Shown piece by piece: positions 28,976 through 37,024 of a stretch of 64,000 bases of DNA (its first letter is position 1; every line of letters begins with the position of its first letter). The stretch covers positions 620,001-684,000 of the forward strand of contig NZ_JAJHIZ010000003.1 of the NCBI RefSeq assembly GCF_021538615.1, read 5' to 3'. Both the position numbers and the translations under genes were made by a program. The notes beneath the pieces were generated by a model. It saw only the letters and a program-made list of their open reading frames with translations, was not told the DNA's origin and made no database searches. Origin of the DNA: Niabella agricola. Lineage in GTDB: Bacteria; Bacteroidota; Bacteroidia; Chitinophagales; Chitinophagaceae.

Positions 28976-30031
28976 CTAGCCTCTATCCTGTTGTAAAAAG
29001 GTTGTTACAAAATCATCGTCCACCAGATCCGGATAAGCCCGGGTTACCCGTGTTATTTCATCCGCCTGCCCGGGCGATAACACCTCATTCGGGTTCAGGC
29101 ACCAGGTTCCCTTTAATAAACCCTGCCTTCTCAATACTTCATGAATACCGGGAATGCATCCGTGAAAACGATTGACCGGATCAAAAATGGCGGCATTCAT
29201 ATCCGTTACCTGAATATTTTTAGTGAGCCAGTCTCCCAGGCCGGCCTGATCGCCGGATTTATAGGCCTTGATGGCATCGAGCAACCTGGCAGCCTTATGT
29301 GTCCACACCGCCCAATGCCCCAGCAGGCCGCCCCGAAAATCTTTTTGCACGAGTCTTCCGTTGATATTAAACTGATACGTCGTCAGCAGATCTGCGATGA
29401 TATTATCATCATTGCCCGTGTACAGCGCAATCTCGTCCGCCCTTTCAGAACTGCAAACCGCCCGCACCACATCCAGTGTCTGATAGCGGTTAAAGGCAGC
29501 AATTTTGATGGCCTGTACATTAGGTATTGCTGCAAACTTTCGCCAGAATTCAAAACTCAAAATCCGGCCGCCTACTGCAGGTTGTAAGTAAAACCCAAAT
29601 ACCGGAACAATCTCGGCAACGGCTTTAGCACGCTCGATCAGTGCCTCTTCGGTCAGCGTATTCAGCCCACCCATGCTTAACAATCCAAGGTGATAGCCAT
29701 ATCGCTTTGCCAACCTGGCTTCACTAACGGCCTGGTCCGTTGGTCCGCAGATACCAGCAACCTTTACAAACTGCTCTTTACCGCTTTTCTCAACTTCATC
29801 AGCAGCCGTGTACAGCACTTTCTCCAGCAAATTAACCTGAGGCTCTCTTATTTCAAATTGGGTGGAATGCACCGCTACCGCAATTCCCCCGGCACCACTG
29901 GCCAGGTAATAGCGGGTCAACCTGCGTTGGATGGCCTCATCAAAATCTCTTTCGGCAGTAAGGGCCAGCGGATGTGCCGGTATTGCAATCCCCTCATGCA
30001 ATATATTTTTTATTGTATCCGGTAAACTCAT
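28976..30031 (-). CDS. Dihydrodipicolinate synthase/N-acetylneuraminate lyase-family aldolase
   Basis: A 351-residue class I aldolase-type (beta/alpha)8 enzyme without a signal peptide. Catalytic residues in place: Tyr148 (FGFYLQP) and Schiff-base Lys176 (AIKIAAF). The usual G-T-T phosphate-type loop near the N-terminus is altered (SGAGGIAVAVHSTQFEI), and a C-terminal extension of about 50 residues is present. Family members cleave or form 2-keto-3-deoxy acids. It overlaps no gene but is 12 bp after the epimerase-like gene, so the two are probably co-expressed. It is unlikely to be lysine-pathway DapA, given its context and sequence. Confidence 0.85.
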   Translation of the reverse strand: MSLPDTIKNILHEGIAIPAHPLALTAERDFDEAIQRRLTRYYLASGAGGIAVAVHSTQFEIREPQVNLLEKVLYTAADEVEKSGKEQFVKVAGICGPTDQAVSEARLAKRYGYHLGLLSMGGLNTLTEEALIERAKAVAEIVPVFGFYLQPAVGGRILSFEFWRKFAAIPNVQAIKIAAFNRYQTLDVVRAVCSSERADEIALYTGNDDNIIADLLTTYQFNINGRLVQKDFRGGLLGHWAVWTHKAARLLDAIKAYKSGDQAGLGDWLTKNIQVTDMNAAIFDPVNRFHGCIPGIHEVLRRQGLLKGTWCLNPNEVLSPGQADEITRVTRAYPDLVDDDFVTTFLQQDRG

Positions 30032-30043
30032 AATTGATATTCA

Positions 30044-31060
30044 TTAAAATTGTCCTTGCCGTTCCTGAAAATGAGTAGGCTTGTTTATCTGTCGCCCCTC
30101 CAGGCGGATCCAATCGGCTACCAACCGGATCATTTTTCGCAAACTTACACGTGGATAGCCAAAAAGCTGGTGCGCCTCAGACGCATTACTCAACAGAGCC
30201 GTATCCTGAACCTGCCCTGTAAACACTGGCTGTTTATCGAACAGGCCCCCAAACTGCGTAGCCAGCCAGGTTAAACTTATGGTTTCCGGACCGGTTACAT
30301 TTAAAATTTTTGCCGGGGTGCTGCAATGCAAAAAGCTGCGTAATGCGATCTCATTGGCATCGCCCTGCCAGATCACATTTACCGCTCCTGTCGAAATATT
30401 GATCGGTGTTCCGTTGTAAACCGATTTCCCTACTTCCAGCAAAACCCCGTAACGCAAATCAACGGCATAATTCAAACGGTAAATCAGCACCGGCGTTTGA
30501 TAAACCCTGGAAAAATACTGGAATATGCGCTCCCGGCCCAGGCACGACTGGCCGTACTCACCAACGGGATCCGGTTTTGTTTCCTCTGAAAATCCCCCCT
30601 GCTCCAATTTGGAAAAGGGGTATACATTGCCGGTGGAAAACGCAACAATCCGGGAGTTTTTATATTTTTCTGCAACACGCCCCGGCAAATACGCATTCAT
30701 AGCCCAGGTAAAGGGCTCATTTCCGTTTGTTCCAAATTTCGTTCCCGCCAGGTACATTACGTTCTTAACATCCGGCAGTGCCTGCAGTTGTGCATCATCC
30801 AGCAGGTCTGCTGCAATAATCTCAACCCCCAGATCCTCTAACTCCTTTTTTGCAGCCTCATCACTAAACCTGGAAACAGCGATCAGTCTTTTAGATAAAT
30901 TTGCTGCGCGCAATGCTATACTGGCGAGTTTTATCATGCTGGGCCCCATTTTACCACCGGCCCCCAGAAAAATGATATCGCCGTCCAATGCCTGCAGATC
31001 TTCCAGCAAGGCCTTCGATGGCTGGTACAATTCGTCTTCTATTAATTGCAATTCATTCAT
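30044..31060 (-). CDS. NAD-dependent epimerase/dehydratase-like protein with altered active site
   Basis: A 338-residue extended-SDR-like protein. The Rossmann motif is FLGAGGKMGPS (residues 31-41). STGNVYPFS supplies the usual catalytic Ser/Thr region. The expected YxxxK motif reads YGQSC (Tyr169, Cys173), so the catalytic lysine is replaced by cysteine while the surrounding 'EYGxS..GRE' is normal. Such enzymes oxidise, reduce or epimerise sugars. Loss of the lysine suggests changed chemistry or a non-enzymatic role. It lies in the operon between the transporter and the aldolase. Confidence 0.8.
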   Translation of the reverse strand: MNELQLIEDELYQPSKALLEDLQALDGDIIFLGAGGKMGPSMIKLASIALRAANLSKRLIAVSRFSDEAAKKELEDLGVEIIAADLLDDAQLQALPDVKNVMYLAGTKFGTNGNEPFTWAMNAYLPGRVAEKYKNSRIVAFSTGNVYPFSKLEQGGFSEETKPDPVGEYGQSCLGRERIFQYFSRVYQTPVLIYRLNYAVDLRYGVLLEVGKSVYNGTPINISTGAVNVIWQGDANEIALRSFLHCSTPAKILNVTGPETISLTWLATQFGGLFDKQPVFTGQVQDTALLSNASEAHQLFGYPRVSLRKMIRLVADWIRLEGRQINKPTHFQERQGQF

Positions 31061-31164
31061 GTGTTTATTTTTATTAATTGAGTCCGGGTACTACCGGGAT
31101 TTTCACCAACGATCCTGGGTTCTTCGTATGTAAAGACCATCGCTTCTTTTGCAACGTCTTAGGT

Positions 31165-32388
31165 TTATTTAAAAAATAACTCTTTAATATTAACAACCGC
31201 CAAAACCAGCAACAGCAGGAGCCCGACACCCGCAACCAGCTTGGTAAGCGGTGTATTCACATAGCGGCCCATGATGCTGCGGTCGTTGGAAATACTAAAC
31301 ATAGCAATACCCATAAACGGCACCACCAGTATCGTGACGCTTTGCGCCAGCACAATCAGCTCCAGCGGCGCTTTATCAAACTGTAATGCTACAAAAGCAC
31401 CGATGATCATTACCAGTGCAATCAAAATACGCACAACATTGGAGCTTAGCTGCCCTTTATATCCCAATGCATCTCCCAGCAGTGTGCCACCCACTGAAGC
31501 ATTACCGATAAGTGAAGAAAAGGAAGCGCCAAATAATCCGATCAGAAAAAGATGTGCCGCGTATTCGCCAAATAAAGGCGCCAGGGTTTTGGACATATCC
31601 GTTGCCTTGGTTACCACCACTCCTGCAGGGTGTAAAACCGAAGCAGCACATATCAATACGATACTGGCCATAATGCCCAGGATCAGGATACCCGGAAGGC
31701 TGTCTGAGGGCTTTTGTCTCAAATCGGGCGACAAGCGCCGTCGTTCCTGAACCATATATGATTGGTATAAAGCACCAACGATTGAAAACGCAGAAGCAAA
31801 CAAAGCAATAACCAATCCCAAAGACCCTTCGGGCAAACTGGGAACTAACCCTTTTGCAATGTTACCCGCGGATGGCTTCGCTAAAAAGAACGTAACAATA
31901 AACGAACCCAGCATGATCACAATCAGGAGGATCATGATTTTTTCAAGAATCTTATAAAATCCCTTAAAGAATAATAAGGCAATACCCAAGGCATTGGCAA
32001 GCAAGATCCACACTTTGGAACTCAAACCGGTTGTTTCCGCCAGTGAGATTCCCACACCGGTTGAATTACCTGCCTGGAAAGAAGCCGTAACCAAAAAAAC
32101 ACCGATCCCAACCAACACGGATACCGGTTTACCCCAGCGATCTTTGATCAGGGATAAAAAAGACCGGTCTGTTGCCAACGCGATACGGGAAGCCATACTT
32201 GTAAATACCGCCATAAAAAAAATCGCCACTACAATGGCCCAAAGCAAATCATAACCATATGTAGCACCTAATTTTGAGGTGATCGTCATTTTGCTGGGAC
32301 CAAAAACCAATGCAGCCGTGATGATTCCTGGGCCTAACACGTGTAACAATCCCGATCTCCGGCGATTTCCCTTGTCATTATTTCCCAT
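31165..32388 (-). CDS. Nramp-fold transporter lacking the canonical metal-binding motifs
   Basis: A 407-residue, about 11-segment membrane protein of the LeuT-fold Nramp family (GPGIITAALVFGPSKMT, YGYDLLWAI, ATDRSF, GNASVGGTLLGDALG). In true Mn/Fe transporters the first helix carries DPGN and the sixth MPH. Here the first motif reads GPSKM (residues 30-34) and the sixth-helix region reads FSIVGALYQSYMVQERR, without MPH. It therefore probably does not carry the usual divalent metals. It is the first gene of an operon for sugar-acid-like enzymes, so an organic substrate is plausible. It faces the divergent murQ operon across a 1.1-kb gap. Confidence 0.85.
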   Translation of the reverse strand: MGNNDKGNRRRSGLLHVLGPGIITAALVFGPSKMTITSKLGATYGYDLLWAIVVAIFFMAVFTSMASRIALATDRSFLSLIKDRWGKPVSVLVGIGVFLVTASFQAGNSTGVGISLAETTGLSSKVWILLANALGIALLFFKGFYKILEKIMILLIVIMLGSFIVTFFLAKPSAGNIAKGLVPSLPEGSLGLVIALFASAFSIVGALYQSYMVQERRRLSPDLRQKPSDSLPGILILGIMASIVLICAASVLHPAGVVVTKATDMSKTLAPLFGEYAAHLFLIGLFGASFSSLIGNASVGGTLLGDALGYKGQLSSNVVRILIALVMIIGAFVALQFDKAPLELIVLAQSVTILVVPFMGIAMFSISNDRSIMGRYVNTPLTKLVAGVGLLLLLVLAVVNIKELFFK

Positions 32389-32504
32389 AATAAAATAGAT
32401 TTCCGCTATGTTTTACCTTGCAACCATTAAATACCCTTCAAAAAACGAATATAAAAAATAATTCAACACAATGAGCAGTTTCTGCGTATTTTTAATTTAA
32501 AAAA

Positions 32505-32521
32505 CCGCATACAAAACGCAA
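32505..32521. promoter_or_regulatory. CGCA direct repeat, 11-bp spacing, upstream of Nramp operon
   Basis: CCGCATACAAAACGCAAA contains CGCA at 32506-32509 and 32517-32520, exactly 11 bp apart, the same half-site and spacing as in the three conserved elements. A further TGCGTA lies at 32483-32488 in the opposite sense. It is about 120 bp before the transporter start codon. The orientation relative to the gene is opposite to that in the three conserved elements. Confidence 0.45.
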
Positions 32522-33418
32522 ATCAATTCCCGGTATTCGCTGAACCGGAACTTAAACGGATTGTATCCTTCTCCTGCACCCATGCTATACCAGTTCAATT
32601 ACAACTACCAACCGTCGTTTTATGATGCGGAAAGAAAGCACATAACAGACCTGATGCTTGCCTCCAAAGCCGCAAACCAGCATTTATTCATTACAGCACA
32701 CCATCACAACGATCTGTCCTAAAAACGCCCCCTCAATAAATAATGCCGGCCGCAAACAGTCCGGAATAGCTATCTCAACTTACGGGCGGCACAAACCCGC
32801 CGGAGCGTACACGGATATTTCCATGAAATACAGCAGCATTCTGCACGGCGTCTTTTTTATCGCCGGCGACCCGATCCGGCATATGCGGACCGGCAGATCC
32901 GCCAGGCCGGGATACCAGGGCATTCCTTTCAGCGCCGACCGCCATTTCGAGCCGGTATTTACTGATCACTCCTTACTCTTTCAAAAATCATTGTACCCCT
33001 GTATTCCCGGAAAACGTGCCGAACAGCGCAATGGGCGCATCCGTTACAATGAATATTTGGCATAAAAACCGGCCAGTGTATCCGAAAGTGCCCGAACAAT
33101 GCCACTTTGCAGCAGCATACACATTGCAACCTTACTTTATAGGCCGTGTTGAAAAATTTGTGAGAACAAAACCGTCTCGTCTTCAAACCGATTAAAATCC
33201 CGCTACCGGGCTCTGGTCCGTTATGTTCCGATCGCCGCAAAGCAGTGCTCCGGGCAGCCGGGCACCGCAATAACCGTGTCCAAGCAACGCTTGGTGGGCG
33301 AAACCGGCAGCGCAACCCGATCAGGAAAACTACAGATATCAATTCCCGCAATTTGCCTTTGCTACCCCGGTAATTTTTAATGGAATAAAAAGCATAAAAA
33401 AAGCATTCAAATACAGTA

Positions 33419-33459
33419 TTTGCGTATATTCGCAATAAATTAACGCACAAAAACCGCAC
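33419..33459. promoter_or_regulatory. Cluster of CGCA half-sites just before murQ
   Basis: TTTGCG (33419-33424) and CGCA (33431-33434) form an inverted pair. CGCA at 33444-33447 and 33455-33458 form a direct pair 11 bp apart. The cluster ends only about 15 bp before the murQ start codon, a place that suits repression. No clear TAnnTTTG box could be fixed next to it. Confidence 0.5.
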
Positions 33460-33473
33460 GACTCACCAATAAA

Positions 33474-34310
33474 ATGATTTTCATGCAGAATAGAATTACA
33501 GAACAGCCATCCGGCTACAGGAGCCTTGAAAAGAAGACAACTGAAGAGTTAACCATGCTGATCAACAGGGAAGATCAGCGGGTTGCGCCTGCGGTGGAAA
33601 AAGAATTACCCCGGATCAATGCGTTAATAGAGGCCATTGTAGCAAAAATCACCAATGGCGGAAGACTGTTTTATGTAGGCGCCGGCAGCAGTGGCCGCTT
33701 ATCTGTTTTAGATGTGATTGAGCTTCCGACTACCTATGGCGTTTCACCTGATTTATTCCAGGTCATCCTCGCCGGAGGCGTAGACCGGTTAGTGGAAGCC
33801 CGCGAAGAAATGGAAGATGACAAAAATGAAGCCTGGGAAAAACTGGAAGAAAGAGGGATTAACAAAAAAGATATTGTAGTGGGCATCTCCGCCAGCGGTA
33901 CCACTCCCTTTGTGTTGGCAGCACTCACACAATGCAGAAAAGCAAACATCGATACCGGATGCATTGTAAGCAATCCGGATAGTCCTATTGCCGCACAGGC
34001 GCTGTATCCGGTAGAAGTTATAACCGGACCTGAATTTATAACCGGCAGTACGCGTATGAAATGTGCTACGGCCCACAAAATGATCTTTGACATGATCAGT
34101 ACCACTACCATGGTGCGTCTGGGGCGCATCATCGATAACCAGATGGTAAATGTAAAGCTCATCAATAATAAAATCACCGACCGGGCCACAAAGATGCTCA
34201 TGAGGCTGGGGAATATCAACGATTATGATACCGCAAGAGAAATCCTGTTCAGGAATGGCAGCGTGCAGAATGCACTGAAGTCGCTGGACGCCGGCAATTA
34301 CCCCGTATAA
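33474..34310 (+). CDS. murQ: N-acetylmuramic acid 6-phosphate etherase (MurQ-like)
   Basis: A 278-residue SIS-domain enzyme. MurQ removes the D-lactyl ether from MurNAc-6-phosphate, giving GlcNAc-6-phosphate and lactate in the cytoplasm. Family marks: TEQPSGYRSLEKKTTEELTMLINREDQRV at the start, GAGSSGRLSVLD phosphosugar loop, Glu83 in VIELPTTYG and Glu114 in EEMEDD (positions of the catalytic glutamates of E. coli MurQ), SASGTTPFV and GSTRMKCATAHK. It is slightly shorter than the usual 300 residues. ATG at 33483 is an alternative start. It begins a plus-strand operon with a FucP/NagP-type permease 41 bp downstream; a kinase to supply its substrate may be the BadF protein at 60719. Confidence 0.88.
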   Translation: MIFMQNRITEQPSGYRSLEKKTTEELTMLINREDQRVAPAVEKELPRINALIEAIVAKITNGGRLFYVGAGSSGRLSVLDVIELPTTYGVSPDLFQVILAGGVDRLVEAREEMEDDKNEAWEKLEERGINKKDIVVGISASGTTPFVLAALTQCRKANIDTGCIVSNPDSPIAAQALYPVEVITGPEFITGSTRMKCATAHKMIFDMISTTTMVRLGRIIDNQMVNVKLINNKITDRATKMLMRLGNINDYDTAREILFRNGSVQNALKSLDAGNYPV

Positions 34311-34351
34311 GATTTCAACAAAATCAAAAACATACCTGATAATTCAAAAAT

Positions 34352-35629
34352 ATGCCCAGGCAAACGTCAACAATCGCTTCAGGTGAACAGCAGTCGATCA
34401 AAAAATCGCTGATCATCATCGGCCTTTTATTTTCCGTATTTGGCTTTGTGACCTGGCTGAGCTCCGTATTGATTCCCTATTTAAAATTAGCATGCGAGTT
34501 AAACAATACGCAGGCCTACCTCGTAGCCTTTGCGCTTTATATTTCTTACTTTGTGATGGCCCTGCCCGGAGGCTGGATCCTGAAAAAAACCGGTTTTAAA
34601 AAAGGCATATCGCTGGGATTGATCATCATGGCAGTCGGCTCGCTGATCTTCATTCCCGCAGCTTTATCCCGCACCTATCCGGTTTTCTTAACCGGGCTAT
34701 TTGTACAGGGTGCCGGCCTTTCGATTCTGCAAACCGCATCCAATCCCTATGTAACCATTTTAGGACCTCGTAAAACCGCCGCCAGGCGTATCAGCATTAT
34801 GGGGATCTGCAACGGGATTGCCGGCATTATCGCACCCATTGTTCTGGGCTCGGTTATTTTAAACGATACCGATGCCATCAGTAAAAACATAGCGCAACTG
34901 AACCCCGCGGCGAAAATAGCGGAGCTAAACGCATTGGCACACCGGGTGATCCTTCCGTATATCATAATGGCGATTGTACTCGTGATACTGGCGCTCCTGG
35001 TACATTATTCAGGCCTCCCCGAGGTTGAGGAAGAAGAAGATGCAGCAGCAAGCACAGCGGCTAATAACAAAAAATCCATTCTCCAGTTTCCGCATCTTTT
35101 AATCGGCGCCTTCACCCTGTTCCTGTATGTTGGAGCGGAAGTCATTTCCGGCAATACGATTATCGACTATGGGTCCTACCAGGGCATTCCCATGGTAACC
35201 GCAAAGTTCTTCACAAGCATGACCTTAACCGCCATGCTTATCGGGTATTTAATTGGCATCATCAGCATGCCCAGGTTCCTGTCACAGGAAAAAGCCCTGC
35301 AATATTCCGCTTTGGCGGGTATCGTCTTCCTGTTATGCGCTTTATTTACCACGGGCTATCTTTCTGTATTGTTTATCGCGTTGCTGGGATTGGCGAATGC
35401 GCTTATGTGGCCGGCTATATGGCCCCTGGCTATCGCAAATCTGGGTCGGTTTACTAAAATCGGATCCTCGTTACTGATCATGAGCATCTGCGGCGGCGCT
35501 TTATTACCGCTGGTATACGGGCATTTTGCAGACATCTCCAATCCTCAAAAAGCCTACTGGATTGTAGCTCCCTGTTATTTAATGATTCTTTACTACTCCC
35601 TCCGGGGATATAAAATACGCACACAATAA
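34352..35629 (+). CDS. FucP/NagP-type MFS sugar permease
   Basis: A 425-residue, 12-helix major facilitator protein. The segment GLFVQGAGLSILQTASNPYVTILGP is the hallmark of the fucose/glucose-galactose/NagP branch of sugar:proton symporters. The loop between the halves carries an acidic stretch (EVEEEEDAAAS). With murQ just upstream it most likely imports an amino sugar such as MurNAc, GlcNAc or a related lactyl sugar, but substrate cannot be read from sequence. The next gene (DegT copy 3) follows by 18 bp. Confidence 0.9.
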   Translation: MPRQTSTIASGEQQSIKKSLIIIGLLFSVFGFVTWLSSVLIPYLKLACELNNTQAYLVAFALYISYFVMALPGGWILKKTGFKKGISLGLIIMAVGSLIFIPAALSRTYPVFLTGLFVQGAGLSILQTASNPYVTILGPRKTAARRISIMGICNGIAGIIAPIVLGSVILNDTDAISKNIAQLNPAAKIAELNALAHRVILPYIIMAIVLVILALLVHYSGLPEVEEEEDAAASTAANNKKSILQFPHLLIGAFTLFLYVGAEVISGNTIIDYGSYQGIPMVTAKFFTSMTLTAMLIGYLIGIISMPRFLSQEKALQYSALAGIVFLLCALFTTGYLSVLFIALLGLANALMWPAIWPLAIANLGRFTKIGSSLLIMSICGGALLPLVYGHFADISNPQKAYWIVAPCYLMILYYSLRGYKIRTQ

Positions 35630-35647
35630 CTTCGAAAACAAATTGCC

Positions 35648-37000
35648 ATGAACAAAAAACAATACTCCCGCAGAAAATTCATCTCGGTATTATCTGCCAG
35701 CTCAGCAGCCCTTACCATCCCTTCGGTGGTATCAGCCGGACCGCATATTAAAGCCAGCACGGCCAGGCTTGCGATAAGCGGCGGCACACCGGTAAGAACA
35801 CAACCCTGGCCGCAATGGCCCAACATGATTGTTGACGACAACATGATTGCCAATATCACGACCACCACAAAAAGCGGAGCCTGGAGCAGGATCAGTAATC
35901 CCGTTCACGGAACCGTGGCCACTTTTGAAAAAAAATACGCAGCGCTCACCGGTGCAAAATACTGTGTAGGAACCGGCTCGGGAACACAGGCACTGGGTGT
36001 TTGCATAGATGCCCTAGGCATACAACCCGGCGATGAGGTCATTACCTCTTCCTATACCGACTTCGGCACCATCTCTGCAATACTGGCCGCCCGGGCACTT
36101 CCGATATTTGCTGACCTGGATTACCGAAGCTACCAGATTGATCCGGCAGCAATAGCTCAAAAGATCACTCCAAACACCAAGGCGATTATGCCAGTGCACA
36201 TTATGGGCTCGGCCTGTAATATGGACGCAATAATGGCGGTAGCCAACAAACACAATATCCCGGTAATTGAAGATGCCTGCCAGGCAAACTTTGCCAAATA
36301 CAAAGGCCGCCAGTTAGGAACCATCGGTCAGCTGGGATGTTTCAGCTTCCAGGGCAGCAAACAAATCGCTGCCGGCGAAGGCGGTGCTGTTATCGGCAAC
36401 GATGATGTCCTGATGGATAAAGTGTATACCATACAAAATCACGGCACCAATAAGAAAGGACAGAATACGACCATCGGTCAGAAAATGCGGATGAACGAAT
36501 TTGAAGGCAGCATCATCCTCTCGCAACTCGATAAAGCCGTTGAACGTTTTGAAAAACGCAATGAAAATGCCAATTACCTGAGCAGCAAAATAAAAAACAT
36601 ACCCGGCCTGACGCCACAGCTCCAATATGAAGGATCTAACAGCTCCGGCTACTACCTATACGCTTTCACCTACGACAAAAAGCATTTTAACAACGTGGAA
36701 CGGCAGGTATTTCTGAAAGCGTTGAATGCAGAAGGAATACCGGCAGGCGGCTATATCAAAGGTATGCAGCATGATTTGTGGGCCACCAATATTTTGGAAC
36801 TCGGCAACTACAAAAAAAACTATACCAAACAACAGATCAAACTTTTTAAAGACAGCCTGGTACTGCCCTCCTGCGACAGAGTAACAGAAACGGTTGTGGT
36901 GATCAGCGCCGGAGCGATTTTACTCGGTACCAAAGCGGATATGGACGACATCATTAATGCATTGGAAAAAGTATACAACAACAGAAACAGTCTTTCCTGA
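35648..37000 (+). CDS. Tat-exported DegT/DnrJ/EryC1/StrS-type PLP aminotransferase (copy 3)
   Basis: A 450-residue paralog of the enzymes at 3758-5107 and 26135-27475. The N-terminus SRRKFISVLSASSAALTIPSVVSAG is a twin-arginine signal. PLP features: GSGTQAL, IEDACQAN (Asp209) and FSFQGSKQ (Schiff-base Lys238). The active-site lysine is followed by QI rather than NL as in the other two, so it is the most divergent copy. It lies directly behind the murQ-permease pair and 24 bp before a Tat amidohydrolase. Three active-looking exported copies in three operons argue for different substrates or steps rather than simple redundancy. Confidence 0.88.
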   Translation: MNKKQYSRRKFISVLSASSAALTIPSVVSAGPHIKASTARLAISGGTPVRTQPWPQWPNMIVDDNMIANITTTTKSGAWSRISNPVHGTVATFEKKYAALTGAKYCVGTGSGTQALGVCIDALGIQPGDEVITSSYTDFGTISAILAARALPIFADLDYRSYQIDPAAIAQKITPNTKAIMPVHIMGSACNMDAIMAVANKHNIPVIEDACQANFAKYKGRQLGTIGQLGCFSFQGSKQIAAGEGGAVIGNDDVLMDKVYTIQNHGTNKKGQNTTIGQKMRMNEFEGSIILSQLDKAVERFEKRNENANYLSSKIKNIPGLTPQLQYEGSNSSGYYLYAFTYDKKHFNNVERQVFLKALNAEGIPAGGYIKGMQHDLWATNILELGNYKKNYTKQQIKLFKDSLVLPSCDRVTETVVVISAGAILLGTKADMDDIINALEKVYNNRNSLS

Positions 37001-37024
37001 TTCGTTCAATCATTGTAATTACTT

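Larger units (their letters stand above)
32389..33473. other. Long non-coding gap between Nramp and murQ operons
   Basis: No gene of confident identity lies here. The stretch holds a 46-codon open frame at 32582-32722 (plus) with natural-looking composition (SFYDAERKHITDLMLASKA), possibly a gene relic. From about 33130 to 33330 there is a GC-rich segment with short hairpins (for example CCAAGC, loop AAC, GCTTGG at 33281-33295). CGCA-type operator candidates lie at both ends. Longer open frames on both strands have unlikely composition (Cys/Arg-rich) and are not accepted. Confidence 0.5.

Noticed and set aside
28976..30031. Calling the aldolase dapA or nanA
   Set aside because: Only the catalytic Tyr and Lys are shared; the substrate loop differs and the context is neither lysine synthesis nor a sialic-acid operon.
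31165..32388. Calling the transporter mntH
   Set aside because: The metal-binding DPGN and MPH motifs are missing, so the name would imply an unsupported function.
32658..33065. 135-codon open frame on the plus strand in the same gap
   Set aside because: No signal, domain or convincing start, and composition unlike the neighbouring genes.
32959..33459. 166-codon open frame on the minus strand in the Nramp-murQ gap
   Set aside because: Composition is Cys/Arg-rich without domain pattern, and it overlaps the operator cluster and GC-rich stretch; probably chance.
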